From contig NZ_BSQF01000002.1 in NCBI RefSeq assembly GCF_030268205.1, forward strand, positions 558,001-622,000: 64,000 nucleotides of DNA, written 5' to 3'. Both the position numbers and the translations under genes were made by a program. The notes under the pieces are model-generated. The model searched no databases. It saw only the letters and a list, made by a program, of their open reading frames with translations, and was not told the origin of the DNA. The stretch is from Allomuricauda sp. NBRC 101325 (GTDB lineage Bacteria > Bacteroidota > Bacteroidia > Flavobacteriales > Flavobacteriaceae). The first letter of the stretch is position 1. Every line of letters starts with the position of its first letter. Below are positions 24,506 through 32,812 of this stretch, one piece after another.

Positions 24506-25159
24506 ATGAATTTCAACGACCTGTTCCAATTTCTGGAAGAATTACAGCAAAACAACAATAAAGAGTGGATGGATGCCAACCGTAAATGGTACAAATCCCT
24601 TCGCAATGATTTTATTTCTTGGTTGGATGATTTGGATTTGACCGTGGGCCAACTCCATGACGATTATTATCCAACCCCTGGTAAAAAGGGCATCAACCGC
24701 ATCAACAACAATTTGGTGTTTCATCCCAACAAACCTATTTATAAAGATCACTTTGGTGCAGGACTGGACAAAGCACCCAATTCGGCCGATTTTTATATTG
24801 AAATTGGTCTAAAACAATGTTTATTGGCAGGTGGTCGCTGGCGCCCAGATTCCAATACACTTCGTAGCATTCGAGACGCCATTGATTATAATGGTGAGGA
24901 ATTACAGGCAATTCTTGATAAACCCTCATTTAAAAAAATGTTCGGAGGATTGTATGAGGATGAAAAATTGGTGTCATCACCCAAAGGATATTCCAATGAT
25001 CATCCTCATATAGATGTATTGCGAAACAAGACCTTTGCCGTAGAGCTGCAATTGAGCAAAGCCGAAGTACTTCAATCCGATTTCAAAGAAAGAATTATCG
25101 AAGTCTACAAAGAAATGCTACCGTTTCGTCAGTACCTAAACCAAGCGGTTACCGTTTAA
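24506..25159 (+). CDS. DUF2461 family protein
   Basis: A 217-residue cytosolic protein with the DUF2461 pattern: FNDLFQFLEELQQNNNKEWMDANRKWY at the start, INRINNNLVFHPNKPIYKDHFG, DFYIEIGLKQCLLAGGRWRPDSN and HIDVLRNKTFAVE. I use the ATG at 24506 instead of a GTG at 24500 since the protein then starts MNFNDLF as relatives do. The stop shares the TTAA with the stop of the convergent M81 peptidase gene (4-base overlap). Function unknown. Confidence 0.88.
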   Translation: MNFNDLFQFLEELQQNNNKEWMDANRKWYKSLRNDFISWLDDLDLTVGQLHDDYYPTPGKKGINRINNNLVFHPNKPIYKDHFGAGLDKAPNSADFYIEIGLKQCLLAGGRWRPDSNTLRSIRDAIDYNGEELQAILDKPSFKKMFGGLYEDEKLVSSPKGYSNDHPHIDVLRNKTFAVELQLSKAEVLQSDFKERIIEVYKEMLPFRQYLNQAVTV

Positions 25160-26712
25160 TCCATTTCATCTGAAGCAGGAATAAGCTTGGCAGAAAGGTC
25201 AGGGTGCTCCATGTCTTTGTCGTAAGGAAACATGGGACGTATGATTCTTTTGTGGCCCAAACGTTCCAAATCTTGGTCCACACCACCTGGGGTCAATGCC
25301 ATAATCCAATCCCCTCGCATATTGTACAGTTCTGGGACCAAATATCCGATTTTGACCACGATGATATCCGTTTCACTTGGAGTTAGACCCAAATTGGTAA
25401 AGTCAGATTTGTTGTGGTACGGCTTTCTTTTCTTGGTCACAATTACACTGGCGTTATCAACTTGAACCACAACCTCGGTTTCGGCGTGCAAGTCTCCCTC
25501 TTTTATGGCGGTAACAGTTCCGGTAAGCATTAAAGGTGGGGCATATCTATCGTCGATTGCTGCGCCAACAGGAGCACTAACTTCTCCGCCAACGCCCACT
25601 TTAAGAGCTTCTTCAATCAATTTTGGCCCCGGAATAGAGGCATAAATCAAGGTTTTACCACCTTTTCTATGGAATTCCTCTCTTTTCAATAGTTCTGTCA
25701 AGGTCCAAGTCACATCCCCAGCACCACCTGCTGTTGGATTGTCTCCCATATCACTCAACATAAAAGGTTTTTTATCACTCGCCAAGGCAAGTTCCAAGGC
25801 TTCTTCGTACGATTTTGTGGGAGCCACAAATTCAAACTCGTTACGTACTTCCCAAAAGCTTTCGGCCAATTTTTGAGCCCCTTGGATCACTTGTGTTTCA
25901 TCGTCCCCTGTTACCACCACAGCAGCATGGTTTCTTGGCTCATCTGCCCAAGCGTAACCAATCCAAATGGCGGCATCAATAACCCCATCTTGTTGTTCCA
26001 CTTCGGGGACTTTGGCATACAGGCTTTTTCCGGGTTCCACACGGGTACTGGTTTTTTCGCCAGGTAAAAGTATTGGCACATTGACCAAAGCCTTGTATCT
26101 GGGTTTACCTTTTCCATTTTCTAGACGCGTTACCAAGTTTTCCACGGCACGCTTTTTGGATTCTAAAGCGTCTTCATGAGGTGCCATTCGGTAACAGGTA
26201 ATCAAGTCTGAATGATGGGCCAGTCTTTCGGATACGTTGCCGTGCAAATCCATGGACGTGGAAATAAGAACATCGGTACCTACCACTTCACGAATTCTTT
26301 TGATAAGGTCGCCTTCTGGGTCATCCAAACCCACAACGCTCATAGCTCCGTGAATATCAAAGAAAAGCCCATCGTAAGGCATATTTTCCTCCAACATTTT
26401 CAAGGTTTTGTTCACTAAAGATTCATAGGCTTCTCGGGTAACCGTACCTCCGGGCAACGATTTTCCCACTAAAGTGGGAACCCATTCAGCACGTTTGCGC
26501 AAAGAAGAATCAGCATCCATAAAAGGATATCTGGTCAATATAGAGTCGCCAATTCGGGGATGAAAAGCTTCTTCATGTGTGAGTGCGGGAGAAAATGTAC
26601 TGGATTCAATTCCCAATCCTGCAATCGCGATTCGAGGGAGTTTAGTTTCGGTTTTTTCTTCACAGCTGATGAAAAGTGTTAAAAGGATAAGGGGGAGTAG
26701 AAGCTTTCGCAT
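25156..26712 (-). CDS. M81 family metallopeptidase (MlrC-like) lipoprotein
   Basis: A 518-residue protein of the M81/MlrC family, named for microcystin-degrading metallopeptidases but probably acting on various cyclic or linear peptides. The start at 26712 gives MRKLLLPLILLTLFISCEE, a lipoprotein signal with Cys at 17; an upstream in-frame codon at 26766 adds an unlikely extension. Expected features are GLGIESSTFSP, FFDIHGAMSV (metal-binding region), the STSMDLHGNVS segment and DMGDNPTAGGAGD. The C-terminal MlrC domain ends near DQDLERLGHKRIIRPMFPYD. It stands alone between convergent and divergent neighbours. Confidence 0.87.
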   Translation of the reverse strand: MRKLLLPLILLTLFISCEEKTETKLPRIAIAGLGIESSTFSPALTHEEAFHPRIGDSILTRYPFMDADSSLRKRAEWVPTLVGKSLPGGTVTREAYESLVNKTLKMLEENMPYDGLFFDIHGAMSVVGLDDPEGDLIKRIREVVGTDVLISTSMDLHGNVSERLAHHSDLITCYRMAPHEDALESKKRAVENLVTRLENGKGKPRYKALVNVPILLPGEKTSTRVEPGKSLYAKVPEVEQQDGVIDAAIWIGYAWADEPRNHAAVVVTGDDETQVIQGAQKLAESFWEVRNEFEFVAPTKSYEEALELALASDKKPFMLSDMGDNPTAGGAGDVTWTLTELLKREEFHRKGGKTLIYASIPGPKLIEEALKVGVGGEVSAPVGAAIDDRYAPPLMLTGTVTAIKEGDLHAETEVVVQVDNASVIVTKKRKPYHNKSDFTNLGLTPSETDIIVVKIGYLVPELYNMRGDWIMALTPGGVDQDLERLGHKRIIRPMFPYDKDMEHPDLSAKLIPASDEMD

Positions 26713-26840
26713 GTTATTGGGTTTGGTTGGTTGAATTAATGCCCTAAATATCGTCATAATTGTCATGGTCTCAAAAAGGATTCAAGTTATTCAGGTTTGG
26801 TTTTTGAATAACCTTTATATTTAGTTCAAACTTCAATATT

Positions 26841-27428
26841 TTGAAAAACAACAGAATCAGAAATATGCAGCGAGAGCTGCTTTCCGACAATTGGTACAAA
26901 CTGGAAAAAATAAGTTTTGAATACCTTCGTGATGATGGTGTTTGGGAAAAACAGGTTCGGGAAGCCTATGATCGCGGCAATGGGGCCGCTATTCTACTGT
27001 ATAATATTGAAAAAGGGAAAGTGGTGCTAACCAAACAGTTCCGCATGCCAACTTTTGTAAATGGGAACGAGGATGGAATGATGATCGAAGTCTGTGCTGG
27101 ACTTTTGGAAAAAGGAAATGCGGAACAGACCATTAAAATGGAAGTGGAGGAAGAGACAGGCTACAAAATTGATAAGGTAAAAAAGGTATTCGAAGCCTAC
27201 ATGTCCCCTGGTTCTGTGACCGAAGTGTTACATTTTTTTATTGGTGCTTACGAAGATGCCATGAAAGTAAGCGAAGGAGGGGGGGCTGATGATGAAACTG
27301 AAAATATCGAGGTACTGGAACTTGACTTTAGTGAAGCGCTGGATTTGATAAAGACGGGCGAAATTAAAGATGCCAAGACCATAATGCTGTTACAATATGC
27401 CCAGGTGCAAGGCATTTTTAATCAATAA
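26841..27428 (+). CDS. nudK: NUDIX hydrolase, GDP-mannose pyrophosphatase type
   Basis: A 195-residue relative of E. coli NudK across its full length. It shares LLSDNWYKLEKISFEYLR, YDRGNGAAILLYN, the Nudix box AGLLEKG-E-VEEETGY (about 85-105, with Met in place of the usual Arg or Lys before the EVEEETG part), YMSPGSVTEVLHFFIG and LIKTGEIKDAKT. NudK hydrolyses GDP-mannose to GMP and mannose-1-phosphate. The TTG at 26841 gives the length and N-terminus of NudK; an ATG at 26865 is the alternative. The 3' end overlaps the convergent PBP4 gene by 7 bases. Confidence 0.88.
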   Translation: MKNNRIRNMQRELLSDNWYKLEKISFEYLRDDGVWEKQVREAYDRGNGAAILLYNIEKGKVVLTKQFRMPTFVNGNEDGMMIEVCAGLLEKGNAEQTIKMEVEEETGYKIDKVKKVFEAYMSPGSVTEVLHFFIGAYEDAMKVSEGGGADDETENIEVLELDFSEALDLIKTGEIKDAKTIMLLQYAQVQGIFNQ

Positions 27429-28711
27429 TTTTCATAAAGGACTTTTAAGGTTTCGTATATGTTTCTTCTGATTTCGATGGAAGGCACCCTAAAATGATTG
27501 TTCATAAAGCTAAAAATGAGCAATTTTCCCGATCTGGTTTTTACATATCCGCTCAAATTGTAATTGTTCCCGACCGAACCCGATTTGGCAAATAAAAAGG
27601 GTTCTGTAGTGGCATCTTCCCAAGATTCAACTGTACTATCGGGCCCCCACATCGGAATAAGATTGAAAAGTCGTTCTTCTGGTACTTCGGCATATAATTT
27701 TTGTAGAATTTGCACAAAAGAACGGGGCGTGAACAAATTGTAACGGGAAAGCCCGGAGCCATCTACCCATCTAGGTTGTTGCTCCAAATCATTCAGGTGG
27801 TTTTCCATCATGTAATCGATGGCCGATTTGGTGCTCAAGGTATCTGAAAGGGTGGAAGAAGCTGTCAACAATAATTGTTCTGCCAAAAAATTATCACTTT
27901 TTAAAAGCATTAGCTTTACTATGGAATCCGTTTCCATACCATATAAGGTATGTTGGTCTCCTTTCGGAAAGTGGTTGGTCAGCCTAACCTCATTATTCAA
28001 AACCTCGGACAATAAGTGTATTGTTAAGCTATCACTGGTTATAAATGGAACTTCCAAAGTGTCTTTTTCCGTTGGGTCCATATAGAGATGATTCCTTAAC
28101 TCATCCCTTTTAAAAGGAGCTTCCTTTAGTTCTGTTTGATTTAAAAAGTAAGCAGGAGATACATCCAACCCCAATGAATCGGAATTGGAAATGGTCACTA
28201 CGTTTCCGTAAAGCGGCAAGGTACTTTTCTCTGGGGAAAAGTAGGCATCATAATCTTCCCAGGCCCAACCGGGACCAAAACGGTCTTCGTTGTGATTTTT
28301 AGTGTATAGTGTAATGTTATTTTGATTTTTCAACCATTGAATGGCCGTACTATCTTTTAAATAGGGATGCAACCATGATGGATCTCCGGTTCCTTTAATA
28401 AAAAGGGTATCATTTTGAACGGTATAGGTCAGCGTGGGAACTTTTTCTGGAAGCAACTTTAGGACTGAGTACAGCGTAACAATTTTGATGTTACTGGCTG
28501 GAGTAAAATACTTATCGCCATTAAGGTCAAACACATCTTTTTGGGTTTTGGCATCAACCACCACAAGACCGTGAAAAGAGTTGAGCAGCGTTCCTTTCGT
28601 TAAATTGGAATTCAGTGTTTTTTTGGTGGAAACACAACTTGTAAGTGTAAATATTAACACTAATAAACTGATAGTTAGATTATTGTGTTTTGGTTTGTTT
28701 TTACTGCTCAT
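27422..28711 (-). CDS. dacB: D-alanyl-D-alanine carboxypeptidase/endopeptidase, PBP4 (class C) lipoprotein
   Basis: A 429-residue serine peptidase that trims or cleaves peptidoglycan cross-links. All three active-site motifs are visible: Ser73-x-x-Lys76 (PASNIKIVT), S-x-N in LKSDNFLAEQ and K-S-G in FAKSGSVGNNYNLSG near residue 385. The N-terminus ends LTLTSCVST, so it is probably a lipoprotein anchored by Cys26. The family domain I insertion between the first two motifs is present. It is monocistronic, convergent with nudK. Confidence 0.92.
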   Translation of the reverse strand: MSSKNKPKHNNLTISLLVLIFTLTSCVSTKKTLNSNLTKGTLLNSFHGLVVVDAKTQKDVFDLNGDKYFTPASNIKIVTLYSVLKLLPEKVPTLTYTVQNDTLFIKGTGDPSWLHPYLKDSTAIQWLKNQNNITLYTKNHNEDRFGPGWAWEDYDAYFSPEKSTLPLYGNVVTISNSDSLGLDVSPAYFLNQTELKEAPFKRDELRNHLYMDPTEKDTLEVPFITSDSLTIHLLSEVLNNEVRLTNHFPKGDQHTLYGMETDSIVKLMLLKSDNFLAEQLLLTASSTLSDTLSTKSAIDYMMENHLNDLEQQPRWVDGSGLSRYNLFTPRSFVQILQKLYAEVPEERLFNLIPMWGPDSTVESWEDATTEPFLFAKSGSVGNNYNLSGYVKTRSGKLLIFSFMNNHFRVPSIEIRRNIYETLKVLYENY

Positions 28712-28830
28712 TTAGGTAATTGGTCGATTTTAACAACAATTTATTTAATTTTTCACAAGATTTTGAGTTATTCAAACTGGTTTTTTCCTAATTTAGAACA
28801 CAACCAATTTCCCAATTTAAATAAAACACT

Positions 28831-29028
28831 ATGCCAAGAGCTATGTTAGATTACACCAAAACAATCCTTCAAAAGGTAAGTTTTGATGTTAAACTTTTCA
28901 CGCGGGAACTTCAAAAAGCCATTAAAACATTGTTGCCAAGTGAAGTTGAGGAACTTAAAATCTGGTTACACTTTTACATTTTAGACAAACCAGAATTACA
29001 ACCTACATTATTAGTCTTAAAATCTTGA
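28831..29028 (+). CDS. Small hypothetical protein
   Basis: A 65-residue basic protein beginning MPRAMLDYTKTILQKVSFD and rich in Leu, Lys and Glu, predicted to be mostly helical (LFTRELQKAIKTLLPSEVEELKIWLHFYI). It has its own leader of A-rich sequence directly before the ATG and a perfect terminator 8 bases after the stop, which together support a real gene. No family recognised. It is convergent with oxyR. Confidence 0.7.
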   Translation: MPRAMLDYTKTILQKVSFDVKLFTRELQKAIKTLLPSEVEELKIWLHFYILDKPELQPTLLVLKS

Positions 29029-29035
29029 AAACCAT

Positions 29036-29065
29036 GAGCCGCTTTTAGCGGCTCTTTTAATTTTT
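29036..29065 (+). terminator. Terminator after the small hypothetical gene
   Basis: GAGCCGC 29036-29042 and GCGGCTC 29048-29054 with loop TTTTA, followed by TTTTAATTTTT. The T run overlaps the 3' end of the convergent oxyR gene. Confidence 0.85.
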
Positions 29066-29998
29066 GGCCAAGGGACTTATAATGTTCACATCCTGAAACG
29101 CGATGGCACCTCGGACAATGCTGGAGATCACATCGCGTAAAGCATCCGTTATCTGAATTTTTAGTTCGCTTTTATGGTAAATCAAGCTTATTTCTCTTGC
29201 GGGTGGTGGACTTTTAAAGGTTTTTAGGTTTTTCTTTTTCGATGTCTCCAAATGTAGGGTGTTCAAGTAAGGGAGTAAGGTCATTCCCATTCCCTCATCG
29301 GACAAACTTACCAAAGTTTCAAAGGAGCCACTTTCAATTTTAAACTGTTCTCCATTTATATTTTTGGTGTTTTTGCAAAGGTTGATAACTCCCTCTCTAA
29401 AACAATGTCCATCCTGTAGCAACAAAATATCGCTCACATCCAAATGGCTCGTTGTTAATTCTTTTTCATTGCTCAATCTGTGATTTTCAGGGACATAGCC
29501 AACGAAAGGCTCGTAATATAAAGGACGTTCCTTAATAAACTCAATTTCCAAAGGCGTGGCAGCGATACCGGCATCCAAATGACCATCCAAAATATTTTTA
29601 ATCAAGGTATTTGTGGATTGTTCCTTAATTATAAGATTAACCTTTGGGTATTTTTTAATGAAGGTGTTCAGAAACATGGGCAATAAGGTGGGCATTACCG
29701 TGGGAATGATTCCCAAAGTGTAATCGCCACCGATAAAACCTTTGTCTTGATCTACAATATCCTTGATTCGATCAGCTTCCGCCACAATGTTTTTGGCCTG
29801 TGCCACTATTTTTTTGCCCACTTCTGTAATGGTTATGGGTTTTTTGCTGCGGTCAAAAATCAAAACATCCAATTCGTCTTCCAATTTTTGTACCTGCATA
29901 CTCAAGGTAGGCTGGGTCACAAAACTTTTTTCGGCCGCAAGCGTGAAGTTTTTATGCTCGGCCACCGCAAGTACGTACTGCAATTGGGTAATGGTCAT
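29057..29998 (-). CDS. oxyR: LysR-type hydrogen peroxide sensor OxyR
   Basis: A 313-residue LysR regulator. Residues 1-60 form the winged helix (TITQLQYVLAVAEHKNFTLAAE). The effector domain holds Cys199 and Cys208 in DGHCFREGVINLC, the same numbers as the peroxide-sensing disulfide of E. coli OxyR. It should activate antioxidant genes when oxidised. It is divergent from the sigma-54 activator gene 30160-32004 and about 2 kb from osmC, so a shared oxidative-stress theme is plausible. Confidence 0.93.
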   Translation of the reverse strand: MTITQLQYVLAVAEHKNFTLAAEKSFVTQPTLSMQVQKLEDELDVLIFDRSKKPITITEVGKKIVAQAKNIVAEADRIKDIVDQDKGFIGGDYTLGIIPTVMPTLLPMFLNTFIKKYPKVNLIIKEQSTNTLIKNILDGHLDAGIAATPLEIEFIKERPLYYEPFVGYVPENHRLSNEKELTTSHLDVSDILLLQDGHCFREGVINLCKNTKNINGEQFKIESGSFETLVSLSDEGMGMTLLPYLNTLHLETSKKKNLKTFKSPPPAREISLIYHKSELKIQITDALRDVISSIVRGAIAFQDVNIISPLAKN

Positions 29999-30159
29999 TC
30001 TCGATAAGTTTAGGGAATAAAGGTATTAAAAACCATCGATTGAATCTATGATAGATGTTTGCTTTGTTTCCTTGATTTCCATCTGCCCGAAGTAAAAAGA
30101 ACAACCTTTCCGAGGGTTTTGGTGTCAAATTTTTATATTTAGTTGTTCAATCGCTGACC

Positions 30160-32004
30160 ATGTCCAATTCACAGTTGCTCGATGTAGTGAATTTTTTAAA
30201 AGAGATTCCATTTTTTTCTGAAGTGGATAAGGTATCCCTTTTGCAATTGTGCAAAGAGTCCGAGGAGCAACTCTTTGGAAACAATCACCGTATTATTGAG
30301 AAAGGCGAGATAGGAGATGGGATGTACGCTATCTTAAAAGGAAAGGTAAAGATTCATGATAAGGACCATGAATTTGGCACCCTTTCCCAAGGCGAATGTT
30401 TTGGGGAATATGCATTGTTGGATTCCAATCCAAGGTCGGTTTCGGTTACCGCATTGGAAGAGACCCGAGTTTTAAAGATTGCTTCCTCCAATTTTAAACA
30501 TCTGATCGAGACCGAACCAGGTTTTGTTACCGGTATTTTATCTGTTTTGATCAAACGAAACCGAGAACTGGATATCACGCAAGAAAAATTGGCGGTTTCT
30601 AAAAAAGAAATTGAAATTACCCATGCCAAAATGAGTGGCTTGATTGATGGAGCCCTGGATGCCATTCTCATGTTCGATGCCAATTTTAGGGTTATCCTTG
30701 CCAATGGTTCGGCCAAGGATATTTTGGAAAACAAAGATGTGCTGCAACGCAATGTGTTGTACTTTTTTGATGATGAAGGTGGGGATTTGATTGAATCTTT
30801 GATTCAAGAGCATGGGAATGCAACAAAAATGAGCAGATACCTGCCCAAGCCAGTCAAGGTTATCGGTTCTCAAGGAATGGAAACGGTAAATGAAGGCACA
30901 TTGGGAAGTTATGGAACTGGGGAAGATGCATTTTATACCCTTATATTAAGGAGTATAGATGATCGCTTGAAGGCGGAGCATCAAATTTCATCATTACAAC
31001 ATAAAGCAGCGTATTTACAAGAAGAAATAAAGGAACTTACCGAGGACCACGGTATCATTGCCCAGCATGCTTCCATGAAAAATGTACTCGATATGGTACA
31101 ACAAGTGGCGCATACTACGGCGACTGTTTTGGTGTATGGCGAAACGGGAACTGGAAAGGAACTTGTGGCAAGGGCCATACATCAAGCCAGCAACCGAAAA
31201 GACGGGCCGCTGATTCGTGTGAACTGTGGCGCGATTCCGGCCAACTTAATCGAAAGTGAGCTTTTTGGGCACGAAAAAGGAGCTTTTACTGGCGCTACCA
31301 ACAGTAGAAAAGGGCGTTTTTTGTTGGCGGACAAGGGAACCATATTCTTGGATGAGATAGGGGAGCTTCCGTTAGATCTACAGCCAAAGCTTTTACGGGT
31401 AATTCAGGAAGGGGAGTTTGACCCAGTGGGCAGTTCCACCACACAAAAGGTAGATGTGCGTATTGTTGCCGCCACCCACCGTAATTTATTGGAGCTTTCC
31501 AGTGAAGGTAAATTCAGGGAGGATTTGTTTTACAGGCTCAATGTGTTTCCTATTATAGTGCCTCCGCTTAGAAATCGTGGTAACGATGTTTGTTTGATCG
31601 CCGAAAACATGGTGGAACGTTTTAGCTTAAAGATGAACAGGCCTGTACATCCACTTACTGCCAAACAAAAGAAATTATTATTGGAATATCCTTGGCCAGG
31701 CAATGTTCGTGAACTTCAAAATTTGGTGGAACGTGCTGTGATCGTTTCCAAAGATGGTAGCATTGATTGGGAAGAAATCATCCCGCATGCCCATGCTCCC
31801 AAGGCGACTTCTGTTGAAATTGAAGTGGATCATATTCTTACCGCCGAAGAACTCAATCAATTGGAGCGCAATAATATAGTAAAGGCCCTAAAGCAAACCC
31901 ATTGGAAAATATCTGGTGAAAAAGGGGCGGCCGCACTTCTGGGCATGCCACCGACCACACTTTCTTCAAAAATCAAGGCACTTGGCATAGCCAGACCTGT
32001 TTAA
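30160..32004 (+). CDS. Sigma-54-dependent activator with cyclic-nucleotide-binding and PAS domains
   Basis: A 614-residue enhancer-binding protein. Residues about 15-130 are a CRP-like cyclic-nucleotide-binding domain ([38 protein letters not shown]), and 155-285 look like a PAS domain. Residues 295-535 are the AAA+ domain with Walker A GETGTGKE (327-334) and the sigma-54 contact loop GAFTGA (374-379). The C-terminus is a Fis-type helix-turn-helix. The canonical receiver domain is absent, so input is probably a bound ligand. A sigma-54 promoter and an inverted repeat lie just downstream in front of osmC, making that the evident target. The ligand (cNMP or other) is unknown. Confidence 0.92.
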   Translation: MSNSQLLDVVNFLKEIPFFSEVDKVSLLQLCKESEEQLFGNNHRIIEKGEIGDGMYAILKGKVKIHDKDHEFGTLSQGECFGEYALLDSNPRSVSVTALEETRVLKIASSNFKHLIETEPGFVTGILSVLIKRNRELDITQEKLAVSKKEIEITHAKMSGLIDGALDAILMFDANFRVILANGSAKDILENKDVLQRNVLYFFDDEGGDLIESLIQEHGNATKMSRYLPKPVKVIGSQGMETVNEGTLGSYGTGEDAFYTLILRSIDDRLKAEHQISSLQHKAAYLQEEIKELTEDHGIIAQHASMKNVLDMVQQVAHTTATVLVYGETGTGKELVARAIHQASNRKDGPLIRVNCGAIPANLIESELFGHEKGAFTGATNSRKGRFLLADKGTIFLDEIGELPLDLQPKLLRVIQEGEFDPVGSSTTQKVDVRIVAATHRNLLELSSEGKFREDLFYRLNVFPIIVPPLRNRGNDVCLIAENMVERFSLKMNRPVHPLTAKQKKLLLEYPWPGNVRELQNLVERAVIVSKDGSIDWEEIIPHAHAPKATSVEIEVDHILTAEELNQLERNNIVKALKQTHWKISGEKGAAALLGMPPTTLSSKIKALGIARPV

Positions 32005-32037
32005 ATTCACGAAATCCCGTAATTAAATTAACTAAAA

Positions 32038-32061
32038 ATCGTTAATCAACGATATTTCGTT
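32038..32061. promoter_or_regulatory. Candidate upstream activator site: overlapping inverted repeats
   Basis: ATCGTT 32038-32043 and AACGAT 32048-32053 form a 6-4-6 inverted repeat; AACGA 32048-32052 and TCGTT 32057-32061 form a second, sharing the middle arm. The cluster is 60-85 bases upstream of the sigma-54 -24 element, a normal enhancer distance for the activator encoded just before it. Confidence 0.55.
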
Positions 32062-32118
32062 AGTATTTTTGTATTGTAATATCATTGTAAGTAATTGATA
32101 ATAAGTTTATTATGTTTT

Positions 32119-32135
32119 TTGGCACGCCAAATGCA
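32119..32135 (+). promoter_or_regulatory. Sigma-54 promoter of osmC
   Basis: TTGGCACGCCAAATGCA carries GG at 32121-32122 and GC at 32133-32134 with exactly 10 bases between, matching the -24/-12 consensus. Transcription should begin near 32146, 36 bases before the osmC ATG. Confidence 0.85.
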
Positions 32136-32181
32136 TATAATCTGGAAAATGTTAATCAATTAATCTTAAAAACAAATAACA

Positions 32182-32733
32182 ATGATTACAACAGCAAACA
32201 TTAAAAACGGAGTAAACGTAGATCAGTTAGTAGGAACTATTAACGCAGTACAAGAAAACCCATCTTTGGCAAACTTTGAGTTCAGAGCCAAAAACAATTG
32301 GATCGAAGGTGGACATTGTGTGACCAGCATCAAAGATTATTACGGTGTAGGTGAAGAACACCCATCCAGAGAAGGTGATTTTACCATGGAAGCCGACCAC
32401 GTAGAAGTACTTTTAGGTAAAGATCAAGCACCTAACCCTGCAGAGATCGTATTGCACGCTTTGGGTTCTTGTTTAACTGGAGCTATGGCTTACCATGCTG
32501 CTGCCAACGGTATCGAAATTGAAGGTATGGAGTCCAGATTGACAGGAGATGTTGACCTTCACGGTTTTTTGGGTCTGGACCCAGAAGTAAGAAAAGGATT
32601 CAACGGAATCACAGTGAAGTTCAAAGTAAAGAGCGACGCTTCCGAGGACCAATTGAGAACTTTGTCTCAATTCTCCCCAGTATTCGATATGTTGACCAAT
32701 CCAACACCTGTAACCATCGAGTTCGAAAAATAA
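32182..32733 (+). CDS. OsmC family protein
   Basis: A 183-residue OsmC/Ohr-fold protein, a family that reduces organic and hydrogen peroxides through cysteines. Cys97 sits in LHALGSCLTGAM, the position of the conserved helix cysteine; Cys46 (GGHCVTS) could be the partner, though it falls earlier than in classical OsmC. Its length includes an extra 30-residue N-terminus typical of the YhfA-like subgroup. It follows a sigma-54 promoter and ends in a strong terminator before nifJ, so it can be transcribed alone. It may protect oxygen-sensitive PFOR nearby; that is inference. Confidence 0.88.
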   Translation: MITTANIKNGVNVDQLVGTINAVQENPSLANFEFRAKNNWIEGGHCVTSIKDYYGVGEEHPSREGDFTMEADHVEVLLGKDQAPNPAEIVLHALGSCLTGAMAYHAAANGIEIEGMESRLTGDVDLHGFLGLDPEVRKGFNGITVKFKVKSDASEDQLRTLSQFSPVFDMLTNPTPVTIEFEK

Positions 32734-32742
32734 TTGAATTCC

Positions 32743-32781
32743 AAAGGCCGCCTTGTAACTCATGTGCGAGGCGGCCTTTTT
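32743..32781 (+). terminator. Terminator between osmC and nifJ
   Basis: AAAGGCCGCCT 32743-32753 pairs with AGGCGGCCTTT 32769-32779 and T residues follow. An upstream in-frame ATG for nifJ at 32762 falls in the loop, which argues against that start. Confidence 0.85.
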
Positions 32782-32812
32782 ATGTTTTATCACTACACTT
32801 AAGTTTAATCCC

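Noticed and set aside
32762-32812. Upstream ATG start for nifJ
   Set aside because: It lies within the loop of the osmC terminator and the added residues do not resemble PFOR N-termini.
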